A DNA stretch of 64,000 nt from Pseudodesulfovibrio indicus (GCF_001563225.1 NZ_CP014206.1:310001-374000), one strand, 5' to 3'. Counted from the first letter of the stretch, positions 51,704 to 60,784 are shown. Translations and numbers: made by a program. The notes: generated by a model not told the origin, from the letters alone.

Positions 51704-51886
51704 GCCCTACTCCGTACCCTTCCGGCACGTTTTGGGCAAGGGCGGTATACTGTTTTGCTGGAACGTCGAGGCCGCAGTCCGCGCAAAAACGAGGCGGCGC
51801 AAGGCCCAACCTCAGCCCGGGGCCGAAGCGCGCTCCGGTTTGCACCGTTTGCCGCCGCAAGGCGGGTTGCCGTTGAAAACGGCCTG

Positions 51887-52744
51887 CTAATCGAGCTTGA
51901 GTCCCAGCAGGGGGATCTCGGAGTAGGCCAGGTCGATGTCCTTGGGCTGCACGCGGCTGGACTTGAAGAAGCGCGGGGACTTGATGGTCTCGATCTCGCC
52001 GCCCGCGTCGCCCTCCACGAACCGGCGGTCGGCCGCCAGCACGCACTCGTCGTCGGGCAGCAGGGCCTCGGCGATGTCCTGGACCCGCTCGGTGAAGAGC
52101 TTGGGGTTGGAGCGGTAGAGCACGTCGTAGTAGATCACGCCGCCGTGCTTGACCGCGCGGGACAGGAACAGCAGGCACTGGGTGCACTTGGTCATGACCA
52201 GCACCGGGATGACCGGCAGGTCCTTGTGGTCGTCGAAGACGCGGATGTCGCCCAGGTCGCAGCACTGCCGGATCTTGACCGGGTCGGAGACCAGCTCCAG
52301 GTTTTCATAGGCCTTGCCGGTCTTGCGCCAGAGCAGCCGGTCCTCTTCGAGCACGCTCATGCCCAGGGTCTTGAAGAACTCGGTCTGCCGGGGGGAGAGG
52401 GAGAAGACCGTGCAGGTCACCTCCGGGTCGGCGGTGGCCATGGACAGCATGCCGGAGCCCAGCCCCTGCCTGCGGTACTCCTTGAGGATGTACCAGGAGG
52501 TGAAATTGAGGAACCGCTCGCGGCGGCCGTCGATGACCCGATAGGAACAGACGTGGCCGTGCACGCCCACGATGCGTCCGTTGTCTTCGGCCACTATCCC
52601 CAGATCCGGCTTGCCGCCGCACCAGGAGGGGGAGAAGAGCGCGCGCCAGCGCGCCACGGAAAACTTGGAGTTCATGTTCTCATGCAGCAGGGCGCAGACA
52701 TCGTCGATGTCGGCGGGGGTCATACGACGCAAGATGGCGGTCAT
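51887..52744 (-). CDS. GNAT-family N-acetyltransferase
   Basis: A 285 aa protein whose first 130 residues are a GNAT domain: LRRMTPADIDDVCALL and the acetyl-CoA loop LKEYRRQGLGSGML. The second half (about 130-285) does not match a family I recognise; it has FDDHKDLPVIPVLVMTKCTQCLLF and FVEGDAGGEIETIKSPRFFKS, so it is longer than a plain GNAT. GAGGATTGCC precedes the ATG at 52744. An acyl-transfer step on an envelope sugar is plausible from context, not shown. Confidence 0.82.
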   Translation of the reverse strand: MTAILRRMTPADIDDVCALLHENMNSKFSVARWRALFSPSWCGGKPDLGIVAEDNGRIVGVHGHVCSYRVIDGRRERFLNFTSWYILKEYRRQGLGSGMLSMATADPEVTCTVFSLSPRQTEFFKTLGMSVLEEDRLLWRKTGKAYENLELVSDPVKIRQCCDLGDIRVFDDHKDLPVIPVLVMTKCTQCLLFLSRAVKHGGVIYYDVLYRSNPKLFTERVQDIAEALLPDDECVLAADRRFVEGDAGGEIETIKSPRFFKSSRVQPKDIDLAYSEIPLLGLKLD

Positions 52745-52859
52745 GGCAATCCTCTCGGAAAAGGTTCGAGAGGGACGGTAGATCGTTCGCCTGCGGTGTG
52801 CAAGCAGAAAGCGGTCATTTTGTTCGGAAAACCATGCTGGGCGTGGGTTCGCCCCCTGC

Positions 52860-53639
52860 CTACGCCTTTGGCGGCCAGATTTCGGCCGGGGTGATCCAGG
52901 CCGCTGCGGGGTGTTCCGAGGTGGCGGCAAAGAGCGCTTCCACAAATTCCCAGGCGTCGTCGTCCATGACCATATGGTGCGTCAAAAGGCAGGTCGGTTC
53001 GCTGGCGTCGACCTCGCCCGTGCGTTTGTCGCGCAGGTGATCCACCAGCAATTTCACGCACTTCTCGGCCCCGGAAAAACGCACGGCGGGCTTGTCCTTC
53101 CAGTGCAGCACGTCGCAGTGGGCGTCGGCCACGCGCAGTTCGACGGACGGATTGGGCCGCCCCTTCTTGTAACTGGTGGACAACCCCCGGTACCCCATCA
53201 CCGGCAGGTACGGGAACAACTCCGGGTCGATGCGGTTCCACGGCGGCACCAGCACGGGCACGAAACGGCCCTTGAACAGCTGGGTCAGCTTGCCCATGCC
53301 CTGGCGGAGCTCCTCCAGGACCTCGGACTTGGGCCGGTGGGCCCCCAGTTCCCAGGCGCCGCCGCCGGACTGGGCGCGGTTCTTGTGGGCGTAGCCGTGC
53401 TGCAGAATCCAGATGTGGCTGGCATGGGACAGCCCCTTGCGCAGGGGTTCGCCCGCCAGGGCCGGAACCGTGGCCAGGCCGCAGGGCACGCCGAACCGGT
53501 CGCTCAACCGGATCAGCCGGTCGAGTTCCACCGAGGGTTCGGCCGCGTCGTCGTCGCGCCACCAGAATTCGGCGGTCCGGCCCGCGTCCTTCCAGGCGTC
53601 CAATTCGTGGAGCAGCGTTTTCATATAGTCGATAGTCAT
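52860..53639 (-). CDS. Polysaccharide deacetylase-like protein
   Basis: A 259 aa protein with FWWRDDDAAEPS near residue 26 (catalytic/metal Asp of the NodB-type fold), ILQHGYAHKN (metal His) and PVLVPPWNRIDPEL (the PPW motif). CLLTHHMVMDD near the end supplies the second His. This is the carbohydrate esterase 4-like pattern, related to DUF2334. No signal peptide is apparent from the start at 53639, so it may act in the cytosol on a precursor sugar. It is divergent from the radical SAM gene (53738), with 98 bases between. Confidence 0.85.
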   Translation of the reverse strand: MTIDYMKTLLHELDAWKDAGRTAEFWWRDDDAAEPSVELDRLIRLSDRFGVPCGLATVPALAGEPLRKGLSHASHIWILQHGYAHKNRAQSGGGAWELGAHRPKSEVLEELRQGMGKLTQLFKGRFVPVLVPPWNRIDPELFPYLPVMGYRGLSTSYKKGRPNPSVELRVADAHCDVLHWKDKPAVRFSGAEKCVKLLVDHLRDKRTGEVDASEPTCLLTHHMVMDDDAWEFVEALFAATSEHPAAAWITPAEIWPPKA

Positions 53640-53737
53640 GGGATGGCTGTTGTAGCAGAGGAACAAAATAAAAGCCACTACCCGCGCTGGCATTTTCACG
53701 GACAATGTGGCACGACCGTGCACGGAGGCCGAAAGTC

Positions 53738-54850
53738 ATGAACGTCCCGTCCAACAGAATGATCTGGAACATGACGCGGAAATGCAATTTCCGCTGCGAA
53801 TACTGTTATTTTCCCCACGACAACACCCCGGTCACCGAGACCCTGGACGCGGAGCGCATCAGCGGTTTCCTCGACGCGACCGGCAAGCCCTGGAAGGTCG
53901 GCCTGACCGGCGGCGAGCCGTTCATCTATCCCGGCATCATCGACATCTGCGAGACCCTGACCCGCAACCACGTCATCGGCATCGACACCAACCTGTCCGT
54001 GTCCTCCAAGGTGCGCGAGTTCGCCGAGCGCATCGACCCGGCCCGGGTCCACAACCTCTACGTGGCCCTGCACATCGAGGAGCGCGAGCGGATCAAGGGC
54101 GTGGACGCCTTCATCAGGAACGCGCGGCTGCTCCTGGACAAGGGGTTCGAAGTCATCGTCAACTACGTGGTCCACCCCTCCCTGGAGGAACGGTTCGCCC
54201 GCGACCGCGCCTTCTTCGCCGAGCACGGCATCGCCATCACCCCGCGCCCCTTCCGGGGCGAGCACGAGGGGCGGCGCTATCCCGAGGCCTACGGAGACCG
54301 GGCCGATAAGGTCTTCGGCGGCCACCCGGAGCAGGGCAAGAAGGTGGCCTTCAATTTCCAGGGGCTGCCCTGTTCGGCGGGCCGCACCCTGCTGCGTCTG
54401 GAGCCGGACGGGACCGTGTTCCGCTGCCCCGGCGACAAGACGGTGCTCGGCAACGTCATGGACAAGGTGCACCTCTACGAGGGATTCCCGCCGTGCACCA
54501 AGAAACGGTGCCCGTGCCGGGGACTGGACCACGTCCGGCTGACCTATGCCCAGGCCGACCTGGTGCGCGGGGTGCAGTACGCGGTGGTGGCCGCCAACGA
54601 GGATTCGCGCCTCGCCTTCGAGCAGGCCCTGGCCGGTTCCCCCGGCAACCCCTGCGCCGAGAACAACCTCGGCGTGCTCGCCTGGCGGCGCGGCGAAAGG
54701 GACGAGGCCAGGCAATGGTTCGAGTCCGCCCTGAAACTGGTCCCGGACAACCGGCTCTACGTCGCGAACCTCGACGGGGCGCGCTCGCAACACCCCGATT
54801 TCGATCCGCAAATCTGCCTGGATGTGAACGCGAACGCCCGCCCCGACTAA
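53738..54850 (+). CDS. Radical SAM/SPASM protein with C-terminal TPR-like repeats
   Basis: A 370 aa radical SAM enzyme. The cluster motif is CNFRCEYC (Cys16, Cys20, Cys23), followed by VGLTGGEPFIYPGI and a TIM-barrel fold. A SPASM-type cysteine set lies between about 230 and 280 (LPCSAGRTL, VFRCPGDK, PPCTKKRCPCRG). The last 70 residues (ENNLGVLAWRRGERDEARQWFESALKLVPD) form a TPR-like repeat, unusual for this enzyme class. GGAGG eight bases before ATG sets the start. The substrate is unknown; the gene cluster (deacetylase, glycosyltransferases) suggests surface glycan chemistry. Confidence 0.85.
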   Translation: MNVPSNRMIWNMTRKCNFRCEYCYFPHDNTPVTETLDAERISGFLDATGKPWKVGLTGGEPFIYPGIIDICETLTRNHVIGIDTNLSVSSKVREFAERIDPARVHNLYVALHIEERERIKGVDAFIRNARLLLDKGFEVIVNYVVHPSLEERFARDRAFFAEHGIAITPRPFRGEHEGRRYPEAYGDRADKVFGGHPEQGKKVAFNFQGLPCSAGRTLLRLEPDGTVFRCPGDKTVLGNVMDKVHLYEGFPPCTKKRCPCRGLDHVRLTYAQADLVRGVQYAVVAANEDSRLAFEQALAGSPGNPCAENNLGVLAWRRGERDEARQWFESALKLVPDNRLYVANLDGARSQHPDFDPQICLDVNANARPD

Positions 54851-54924
54851 AGTTCGGGGAAATCTCCCCTTTTGACGGCCCTGTTCTGGACAGAACCTTC
54901 ACAAGCCGATAAAGTCCTGCCATT

Positions 54925-54956
54925 GCCGGAGTAGATGGTATGTCCGGCTTTTTTTT
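54925..54956 (+). terminator. Terminator of the radical SAM-TPR gene
   Basis: GCCGGA (54925-54930) pairs with TCCGGC (54943-54948), followed by eight T. Confidence 0.75.
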
Positions 54957-54973
54957 GTGACACGCGCATAATC

Positions 54974-56137
54974 ATGGAATCGCACAACTACAACATCCTG
55001 ATGTACTCCCACGACACTTACGGTCTGGGACACATCCGCCGCACCATGGCCATCGCCAGGAACCTGGTGGGGCCGGAAGTGAACATCCTCATCGTCACCG
55101 GCTCCCCCATAGTCGGCCGCTATTCCTTCCCCAAGGGTATCGATTTCGTGCGCATGCCCGGCATGATCAAGAAAACCAACGTGATCTACGTCCCCCACTC
55201 CATCAAGGTGGACCCCAAGATCGCCATCTCCATCCGCAAGAACATCATTTTGTCCACGGCCAAGGCGTTCAAGCCGGACCTCTTCGTGGTGGACAAGGTC
55301 CCCACCGGCCTCAAGGGCGAGGTCCTGCCGACCCTCAAGTGGATGAACAAGAAGCTGCCCTGCTCCCGCGTGGTCCTCGGCCTGCGCGACATCCTGGACG
55401 ACGCCGCGTCCACCCGCGCCGACTGGAAGCGCAAGAAATTTCCCGAGGTCCTGCGCGAGCTGTACTCCGAGATATGGGTCTACGGCACCAAGGAGATGTA
55501 CGACCCCATCACCGAGTACGCCTTCCCGGCGGACATCGCGGCCAAGACCGTGTTCACCGGCTACATCCCGCGCATGATCCCGACCGCGCGCAAGGCCAAG
55601 CGCAAGCACAAGCAGGTGGTGGTCACCATCGGCGGCGGCGGCGACGGCTACACCGTGCTCGACACCTACCTGCGCATGCTGGAGACCAACGGCACCGTGG
55701 ACTTCAAGACCCTGATGATCACCGGCCCGTTCCTCTCCCCGGAGCGCCTGGACGAGCTGGCGGACCGCGCCCGCGCCCTCAAGGTCCAGATCAAGCCGTT
55801 CGTGCGCAACATGGAGAAGCGGATGGCCAAGGCGGACCTGGTGGTCTCCATGGGCGGCTACAACACCATGTGCGAAATCCTGTCGCTCAAGAAGCCCGCC
55901 CTCGTCATCCCGCGCGACAACCCGCGCCAGGAACAGCTCCTCCGCGCCGAGGCGTTCAAGAAACGCGGGCTGTGCGACTACATCGAATGGGGCCGGGTCA
56001 CGCCCGAAACCATGCGCGAAAAGATCAACGCCCTGCTCGCCGACCCCGCGCCCTACACCGCCGAACTCGACTCCTTCGCCATGACCGGACTCGACGTCAT
56101 GCGCGAACGGCTCCAATTCTTCCGCGAGAACTGCTGA
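54974..56137 (+). CDS. MurG-like (GT28-type) glycosyltransferase family protein
   Basis: A 387 aa protein that begins NILMYSHDTYGLGHIRRTMAIAR, the N-terminal pattern of GT-B glycosyltransferases of the MurG/GT28 kind. The C-terminal half has VVTIGGGGDGYTVLDTYLRML and MAKADLVVSMGGYNTMCEILSLKKPALVIPRDNPRQEQLLRA, the donor-binding region. It should transfer a sugar at the cytoplasmic face of the membrane. The ATG at 54974 has a weak ribosome site. The stop overlaps the next glycosyltransferase start by one base (TGATG). Confidence 0.88.
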   Translation: MESHNYNILMYSHDTYGLGHIRRTMAIARNLVGPEVNILIVTGSPIVGRYSFPKGIDFVRMPGMIKKTNVIYVPHSIKVDPKIAISIRKNIILSTAKAFKPDLFVVDKVPTGLKGEVLPTLKWMNKKLPCSRVVLGLRDILDDAASTRADWKRKKFPEVLRELYSEIWVYGTKEMYDPITEYAFPADIAAKTVFTGYIPRMIPTARKAKRKHKQVVVTIGGGGDGYTVLDTYLRMLETNGTVDFKTLMITGPFLSPERLDELADRARALKVQIKPFVRNMEKRMAKADLVVSMGGYNTMCEILSLKKPALVIPRDNPRQEQLLRAEAFKKRGLCDYIEWGRVTPETMREKINALLADPAPYTAELDSFAMTGLDVMRERLQFFRENC

Positions 56138-57408
56138 TGACCGCCAACACAGGCCAGCGAACCCTGGGCATGGTGCTCAAGGGGTATCCACGCATTTCCG
56201 AGACCTTCATCTCCAACGAAATTCGCCTCCTGGAAGAGATGGGGTTCAAGATCCACATCTACTCCATGCGCGCCCCGCGCGAAAATTTCTCCCACGAGTC
56301 CATCGCGGCCATCAAGGCGGGCGTCACCTACCTGCCCTCGTCCATGCTCCTCGGCCTGCCCGCGCTGCTCTACCACAACGCCCGGCTGTTCGCGCGCATG
56401 CCCCGGCGCTACCTGGACTGCCTCAAGCTGATGAAGCAGCGGTTCCGCCTGGCGCCCAAGAAACACACCTGGGTCAAGCACATGCTCCAGGCCGGGTACA
56501 TCATGCAGAAGTCCGTGCTCGACGACGGCGTGGACCTCGGCCACCTGCACGGACACTTCGCCCATACCCCGACCACGGTGACCATGTACGCCGCCTTCCT
56601 CGCGGACGTCCCCTTTTCCTTCACCGCCCACGCCAAGGACATCTACACCCAGGACCCGCGCCGCATCGAGGACAAGGTGGAACGCGCCCGGTTCGTGGTC
56701 ACCTGCACCCGGTACAACGAGCAGTACCTGCGCGAGCACGTGGCCAACGGCAACCCCATCCACTGCGTGTACCACGGCATCAACCTCGACCTGTTCTCGC
56801 CGGGCGACCGCCGGCCCGAGGCCGAACCGCCCTACCACATCCTGACCGTGGCCCGGTTCGTGGAGAAGAAGGGGCTGGACACCGTGCTTCGAGCCCTGGC
56901 CAAGCTCCGGGCCGAAGGGCTTGAGTTCCGCTACACCCTGGTGGGCGAGGGCAAGGCCAAGTTCAACCGCAGGATCAGAAATCTCATCAACGAGCTGGGG
57001 CTGGACGACGTCACCACCCTGCCCGGCACCATCACCCACGACGAGGTCATCCGGCTCCTGAACGACGCCGACTGCTTCACGCTCGGCTGCCGCAAGGCCA
57101 AGGACGGGGACCGCGACGGCATCCCCAACGTGGTGGCCGAAGCCATGGCCACCGGCGTGCCCGTGGCCGCCACCGACGTGTCCGGCGTGCCCGAGCTGGT
57201 GACCCACGAACAGACCGGCCTGCTCTGCCCGTCCAACGATCCCGACGCCCTGGCCGCGATCATCCGCCGCATCCTGACCGACGACGAACTGCGCCGGGCC
57301 ATCATCCCCGCCGCCGTCGACCGCGCCCACGCGGTCTTTAACAACAAGAAACTCATCCGCGACCTCGGCGCCATCTACAAGAGCCACGGCGTGCCCTGCG
57401 GGGAGTAG
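56137..57408 (+). CDS. GT4-type glycosyltransferase
   Basis: A 423 aa glycosyltransferase of the exopolysaccharide type. N-terminal LKGYPRISETFISNEIRLLEEMGF and HGHFAHTPTTVTMYAAFLADVPFSFTAHAKDIY are typical of GT4 colanic-acid-type enzymes. The C-terminal domain has ILTVARFVEKKGLDTVLRAL and DGIPNVVAEAMATGVPVAATDVSGVPELV, the E-x7-E donor-binding signature. It shares a start/stop base with the upstream transferase, so the two are coupled and probably add consecutive sugars. A terminator cassette starts 12 bases after the stop. Confidence 0.92.
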   Translation: MTANTGQRTLGMVLKGYPRISETFISNEIRLLEEMGFKIHIYSMRAPRENFSHESIAAIKAGVTYLPSSMLLGLPALLYHNARLFARMPRRYLDCLKLMKQRFRLAPKKHTWVKHMLQAGYIMQKSVLDDGVDLGHLHGHFAHTPTTVTMYAAFLADVPFSFTAHAKDIYTQDPRRIEDKVERARFVVTCTRYNEQYLREHVANGNPIHCVYHGINLDLFSPGDRRPEAEPPYHILTVARFVEKKGLDTVLRALAKLRAEGLEFRYTLVGEGKAKFNRRIRNLINELGLDDVTTLPGTITHDEVIRLLNDADCFTLGCRKAKDGDRDGIPNVVAEAMATGVPVAATDVSGVPELVTHEQTGLLCPSNDPDALAAIIRRILTDDELRRAIIPAAVDRAHAVFNNKKLIRDLGAIYKSHGVPCGE

Positions 57409-57420
57409 GCGGAGGAGAGC

Positions 57421-57537
57421 GCCTCCGGCGGCCGGGGGAAGGGGAGAGGGGAAACTTTTGTAAAAGTTTCCCCTCTCCCCTTCCCCCGGACCCCCATCCC
57501 CTCTTCCCTTCCAAACTTTTTGGGTCGCTTTGCGAGG
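57421..57537 (+). terminator. Palindromic terminator cassette, copy 5
   Basis: GCCTCCGGCGG at 57421-57431 is followed by a perfect 28 bp stem (57432-57459 against 57462-57489, loop GT) and the shared tail ending CTTTTTGGGTCGCTTTGCGAGG. Confidence 0.8.
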
Positions 57538-57612
57538 GCTTTCCGGTAGGGTAAGTTTCCCTTCGTTTCGTGTTTCTTCGAAAACAATCCCGCGATTTGC
57601 GGCAGCCCGGGC

Positions 57613-58215
57613 CTAGCGGGCCTGGCCGAGCATGAAGATGCCGAAGGTGGCAAAGAGATTGGGCAGGAAGGTGATGACCTTGCCCTGCTCGTCGTGATGG
57701 TGGGTGGAGATGGCGACTTCCTTGACGATGGGCACGCCCAGGTGTTTGCAGAACCGGCGGAAGTCGATGATCGGGATGACCCGCAGGTTGGGCGTGTTGT
57801 ACCACTCGTATGGCAGCTCCTTGGACATGGGCGCGCGCCCGGTGAAAAGCATCTGGAGCCGGTTTCGGTAGTGGGTGAAGTTGGGGAAGGAGACGATGCC
57901 CAAGCGCCCCACGCGGAGCATCTCGCGGAGGATGGTCTCGGGATCCAGGACCTGCATCAGCGCCTGGGAGAGGATGACGTAGTCGAAGGCGTTGTCCGGG
58001 TAATCCTCTATCTCCTCGTAGATGTCGCCGTGGATCACCGAGAGGCCCTTGGCGATGGCCTGGCCCGCGGCGTCCTCGTCGATCTCGATGCCGGTGCCGT
58101 CGATGTGCTTCTCCTCGGTCAGGTGGGCCAGCAGCGAGCCGGTGCGGCAGCCGAGGTCGAGCACGCGGCTCTCCGGCTCTATCCAGGAAGCGATGACTTG
58201 AAGGTCGAATCTCAT
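57613..58215 (-). CDS. metW: Methionine biosynthesis protein MetW
   Basis: A 200 aa methyltransferase-fold protein: SRVLDLGCRTGSLLAHL, IDGTGIEIDED, and NAFDYVILSQALMQVLDPETILREMLRVG. In other bacteria MetW pairs with MetX to give full homoserine acyltransferase activity. The ATG (58215) overlaps the metX stop by four bases, and AGGAGGG sits just before it. The length is normal for the family. Confidence 0.93.
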   Translation of the reverse strand: MRFDLQVIASWIEPESRVLDLGCRTGSLLAHLTEEKHIDGTGIEIDEDAAGQAIAKGLSVIHGDIYEEIEDYPDNAFDYVILSQALMQVLDPETILREMLRVGRLGIVSFPNFTHYRNRLQMLFTGRAPMSKELPYEWYNTPNLRVIPIIDFRRFCKHLGVPIVKEVAISTHHHDEQGKVITFLPNLFATFGIFMLGQAR

Positions 58216-59393
58216 GAACACCCTCCTATGCCGCAGCGGGCGCAGACCTTGTTCAGGAACCCGGAGAGCAGGTCGGACAGCCGGGTGTTGGGCAGCAGGA
58301 AGGCGTCGTGGCCCCAGGGGGCCTCGATCTCGCAGAACGAGACGTCCAGCCCGTTCTTCTTCAGGGCCTTGACCATGGTCTTGGACTGGTAGGTGGGATA
58401 GAGCCAGTCCGAGGTGAAGGAGACCACCAGGTAGCGGCACTGGGCGCGGGAAAACGCGGCCACCAGGGAGCCGTCCCCGTACTGGTTCTCCAGGTTGAAA
58501 TAGTCGGCGGCCTTGGTCAGGTAGAGGAAGGAGTTGGCGTCGAACCGCTCCACGAACTTGTTGCCCTGGTAGCGCAGGTAGGACTCCACCTGGAAGTCGG
58601 CCTCGAAATCGAAGGACAGCTCCACGCGGTCCTGAAGCCTGCGGTCGAACTTGTGGCGCATGGATTCGTCGGACAGATAGGTGATGTGCCCGACCATGCG
58701 GGCCACGGCCAGGCCGTGTTCGGGCCGCCCGGTCTCGTAGTAGTCGCCCCGGTTCCACTTGGGGTCGGCCATGATCGCCTGGCGGGCGACCTCGTTGAAG
58801 GCGATGGCCTGGGCCGAGTGCTTGGTGGTGGTGGCCAGGGGCACGGCGGCGCGGACCATGTGCGGATAGCGCACGGACCACTCCAGGACCTGCATGCCGC
58901 CCACGGACCCGCCGACCACGGCGAGCAGCGTCCCGATGCCCAGGGACTCGACCAGCCGCCGCTGGCAGCGGACCATGTCGCCGATGGTGACCACCGGGAA
59001 AGACGCGCCGTAGGGTTTGCCCGCGGCCGGGTCGGGGGACTGCGGCCCGGTGGACCCCATGCACCCGCCGATGACGTTGGAGCAGATGACGAAGAATTTG
59101 TCGGTGTCGATGGGCTTGCCCGGCCCGACCATGATGTCCCACCAGCCGGGCTTGGGATCGTCTTCGGCGTAGAACCCGGCCACGTGCGAGTCCCCGGTCA
59201 GGGCGTGGCAGACCAGGATGGCGTTGGATTTGTCGGCGTTGAGGGTCCCGCAGGTTTCATAGGCCAGGGTCACCGGCCCGAGGCTGCGCCCGGATTCGAG
59301 GACCAGCGGCTCGTCCCCGGCAAAGGTGAAGAGACGCTTCTCCACCAGCCCCACGGACGCCCCTGTCTCGATCTGATCGATGTATTCGCTCAT
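58212..59393 (-). CDS. metX: Homoserine O-acetyltransferase
   Basis: An alpha/beta-hydrolase-fold acyltransferase that activates homoserine for methionine synthesis. The 393 aa protein has the nucleophile Ser163 in VVGGSVGGMQVLEW, SDWLYPTYQSKTM, and the catalytic His in APWGHDAFLLP. GGCMGSTGPQSPDP is also conserved. The start at 59393 (MSEYIDQIETGA) is the family start; the frame runs 16 codons further without support. The acyl donor (acetyl or succinyl) cannot be told by eye. It forms an operon with metW. Confidence 0.94.
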   Translation of the reverse strand: MSEYIDQIETGASVGLVEKRLFTFAGDEPLVLESGRSLGPVTLAYETCGTLNADKSNAILVCHALTGDSHVAGFYAEDDPKPGWWDIMVGPGKPIDTDKFFVICSNVIGGCMGSTGPQSPDPAAGKPYGASFPVVTIGDMVRCQRRLVESLGIGTLLAVVGGSVGGMQVLEWSVRYPHMVRAAVPLATTTKHSAQAIAFNEVARQAIMADPKWNRGDYYETGRPEHGLAVARMVGHITYLSDESMRHKFDRRLQDRVELSFDFEADFQVESYLRYQGNKFVERFDANSFLYLTKAADYFNLENQYGDGSLVAAFSRAQCRYLVVSFTSDWLYPTYQSKTMVKALKKNGLDVSFCEIEAPWGHDAFLLPNTRLSDLLSGFLNKVCARCGIGGCS

Positions 59394-59484
59394 GCCGCCG
59401 AAAGTAAGACAGGCGGCGGGTTCGGTCAATGGCGCGGTCAAGGGTGAACCCGGCGCGATGCGCGACCGGGGAGACGGTCCGGAC

Positions 59485-59895
59485 CTAGAACTGGCTGTTC
59501 ATGCTGGTCAGGCAGCGCAGGAGCGCCTCGCGGTCCTCGGCGGGGCAGGCGGCCACCAGGTCCTCGGTGAGGCGCTGGTGCAGCCGGTCGTGCTCCTCGA
59601 AGAGCTTGCGCCCTTCCTCGGCCAGCTCCACGTTGATGGACCGGCGGTCCGTGTCGTGGGGCACGCGGCGCACGCACCCCTTGTCCTCCAGCCGGTCCAC
59701 CAGCACGGTCAGGGTGCCGGTGGTGATGCCCATGGCCTCGGCCAGCTCCTTCATGCGCATGGAGCCGTGGATGCCGAGCACCTCCAGGGTGTGCATCTGC
59801 GGCAGGGTCATGCCCTTCTCGCGGACCACGTCGTGCTCCCAGGACGAGAGCTTCTCGAAGAACTCCACTATGGCGTGATTGATTTTGCCGATCAT
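59485..59895 (-). CDS. MarR-family transcriptional regulator
   Basis: A 136 aa winged-helix regulator. The DNA-binding core is MRMKELAEAMGITTGTLTVLVDRLEDKGCVRRVPHDTDRRSINVELAEEG, with the MarR wing DTDRR. GGGAGGGATGG sets the start. It lies 12 bases after the exporter gene on the same strand, so it is cotranscribed. Two 19 bp palindromes upstream of the exporter have the typical MarR layout. It may sense a metal or the substrate of the exporter; the effector is unknown. Confidence 0.9.
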   Translation of the reverse strand: MIGKINHAIVEFFEKLSSWEHDVVREKGMTLPQMHTLEVLGIHGSMRMKELAEAMGITTGTLTVLVDRLEDKGCVRRVPHDTDRRSINVELAEEGRKLFEEHDRLHQRLTEDLVAACPAEDREALLRCLTSMNSQF

Positions 59896-59907
59896 CCATC
59901 CCTCCCT

Positions 59908-60705
59908 CTACAAAGACGTATACAGGCTGTACGCCCCGAAGGCTATGGTCATGACCCCGGCGGTGCGCATGACCAGCGGCTCCACCCATTCCTGGGTCAG
60001 GGTGCGGACCATGGAGGCCGCCCGGTAGATGGCGTAGATCACCGCGCCCAGCGCGATGCCCGTGCCCACGGCATAGACCCCGAAGACCGCCGTACCCTTG
60101 AACACGCTGCCGGAATCCAGGGCGTAGCCGTACATCAACGCCACGGTCGGGCAGGGCACGATCATGTTCACGAACCCGATGGTGAACAGCCCCCAGACGG
60201 TCATGGACCGCGCCGACCGGACGGAGCCGCCGCGGCCGGTGCAGCCGCAGGCCGCGCCGTGCTCGTGCTCGTGGCCGTGGTCATGATCGTCATGGTGGTC
60301 GTGATCGTGGTCGTGATCGTGGTCATGGGCGTGGTGATGGTGGCCGTGATCGTGGTCATGGTCATGGCCATGATCGTGGTCGTGGCTGTGCAGCAAATGC
60401 GGCCTGAAAATCAGGATCAGCCCCAGGACCAGCAGGACGGCGAAGGTCGCCACATCCACGTACAGGGTGAAGGATTCCGGGATGGCCAGGGAGACCGACC
60501 CCAGGGTCAGGCCGATGAGCAGGCAGGCCAGGGTGGTGCCGGAGATGAACGCCAGGGTCAGGGCCAGCACCCTCCGGCCACGCTTCTCGCCGTAGACGAA
60601 GGGGGCCAGGACCAGCCAGGAATGCCCGCACGGATTGACCCCGTGCACCAGGCCGAGGATCAGGCTCGACTGAAGCGCCACCCAGAATATCGAATCGAAT
60701 TCCAT
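59908..60705 (-). CDS. NicO/RcnA-like nickel/cobalt-type exporter with His/Asp-rich loop
   Basis: A 265 aa membrane protein with about six helices. Motifs are HGVNPCGH (residues 21-28, an HxxxPxGH pattern as in NicO/RcnA) and MIVPCPTVALMYGYA, as in RcnA VPCPAAL. Between them a cytoplasmic loop (about 106-150) is almost only His, Asp and Gly, a presumed metal-binding region. By family it should move Ni, Co or a related divalent metal out of the cell. It is cotranscribed with marR and has two palindromic operators upstream. Nickel is relevant because CooS needs it, but the link is inference. Confidence 0.82.
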   Translation of the reverse strand: MEFDSIFWVALQSSLILGLVHGVNPCGHSWLVLAPFVYGEKRGRRVLALTLAFISGTTLACLLIGLTLGSVSLAIPESFTLYVDVATFAVLLVLGLILIFRPHLLHSHDHDHGHDHDHDHGHHHHAHDHDHDHDHDHHDDHDHGHEHEHGAACGCTGRGGSVRSARSMTVWGLFTIGFVNMIVPCPTVALMYGYALDSGSVFKGTAVFGVYAVGTGIALGAVIYAIYRAASMVRTLTQEWVEPLVMRTAGVMTIAFGAYSLYTSL

Positions 60706-60733
60706 GTTCCGTCCAATTTGTTTGAAGTGGGTA

Positions 60734-60752
60734 TAGTTTGACTTTCAAACCT
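60734..60752 (-). promoter_or_regulatory. MarR-type operator 1 upstream of the exporter
   Basis: TAGTTTGA-CTT-TCAAACCT is a near-perfect palindrome (7 of 8 pairs) about 29 bases before the exporter ATG. Its centre is 32 bases, about three helical turns, from operator 2. Confidence 0.65.
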
Positions 60753-60765
60753 TCTAGGCGGAGAT

Positions 60766-60784
60766 TAGTTTGAGTGTCAAGCTA
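60766..60784 (-). promoter_or_regulatory. MarR-type operator 2, overlapping a TTGACA -35 box
   Basis: TAGTTTGA-GTG-TCAAGCTA, 7 of 8 pairs. On the minus strand a TTGACA lies inside it and could be the -35 of the exporter promoter. Binding here would block polymerase. Confidence 0.65.
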
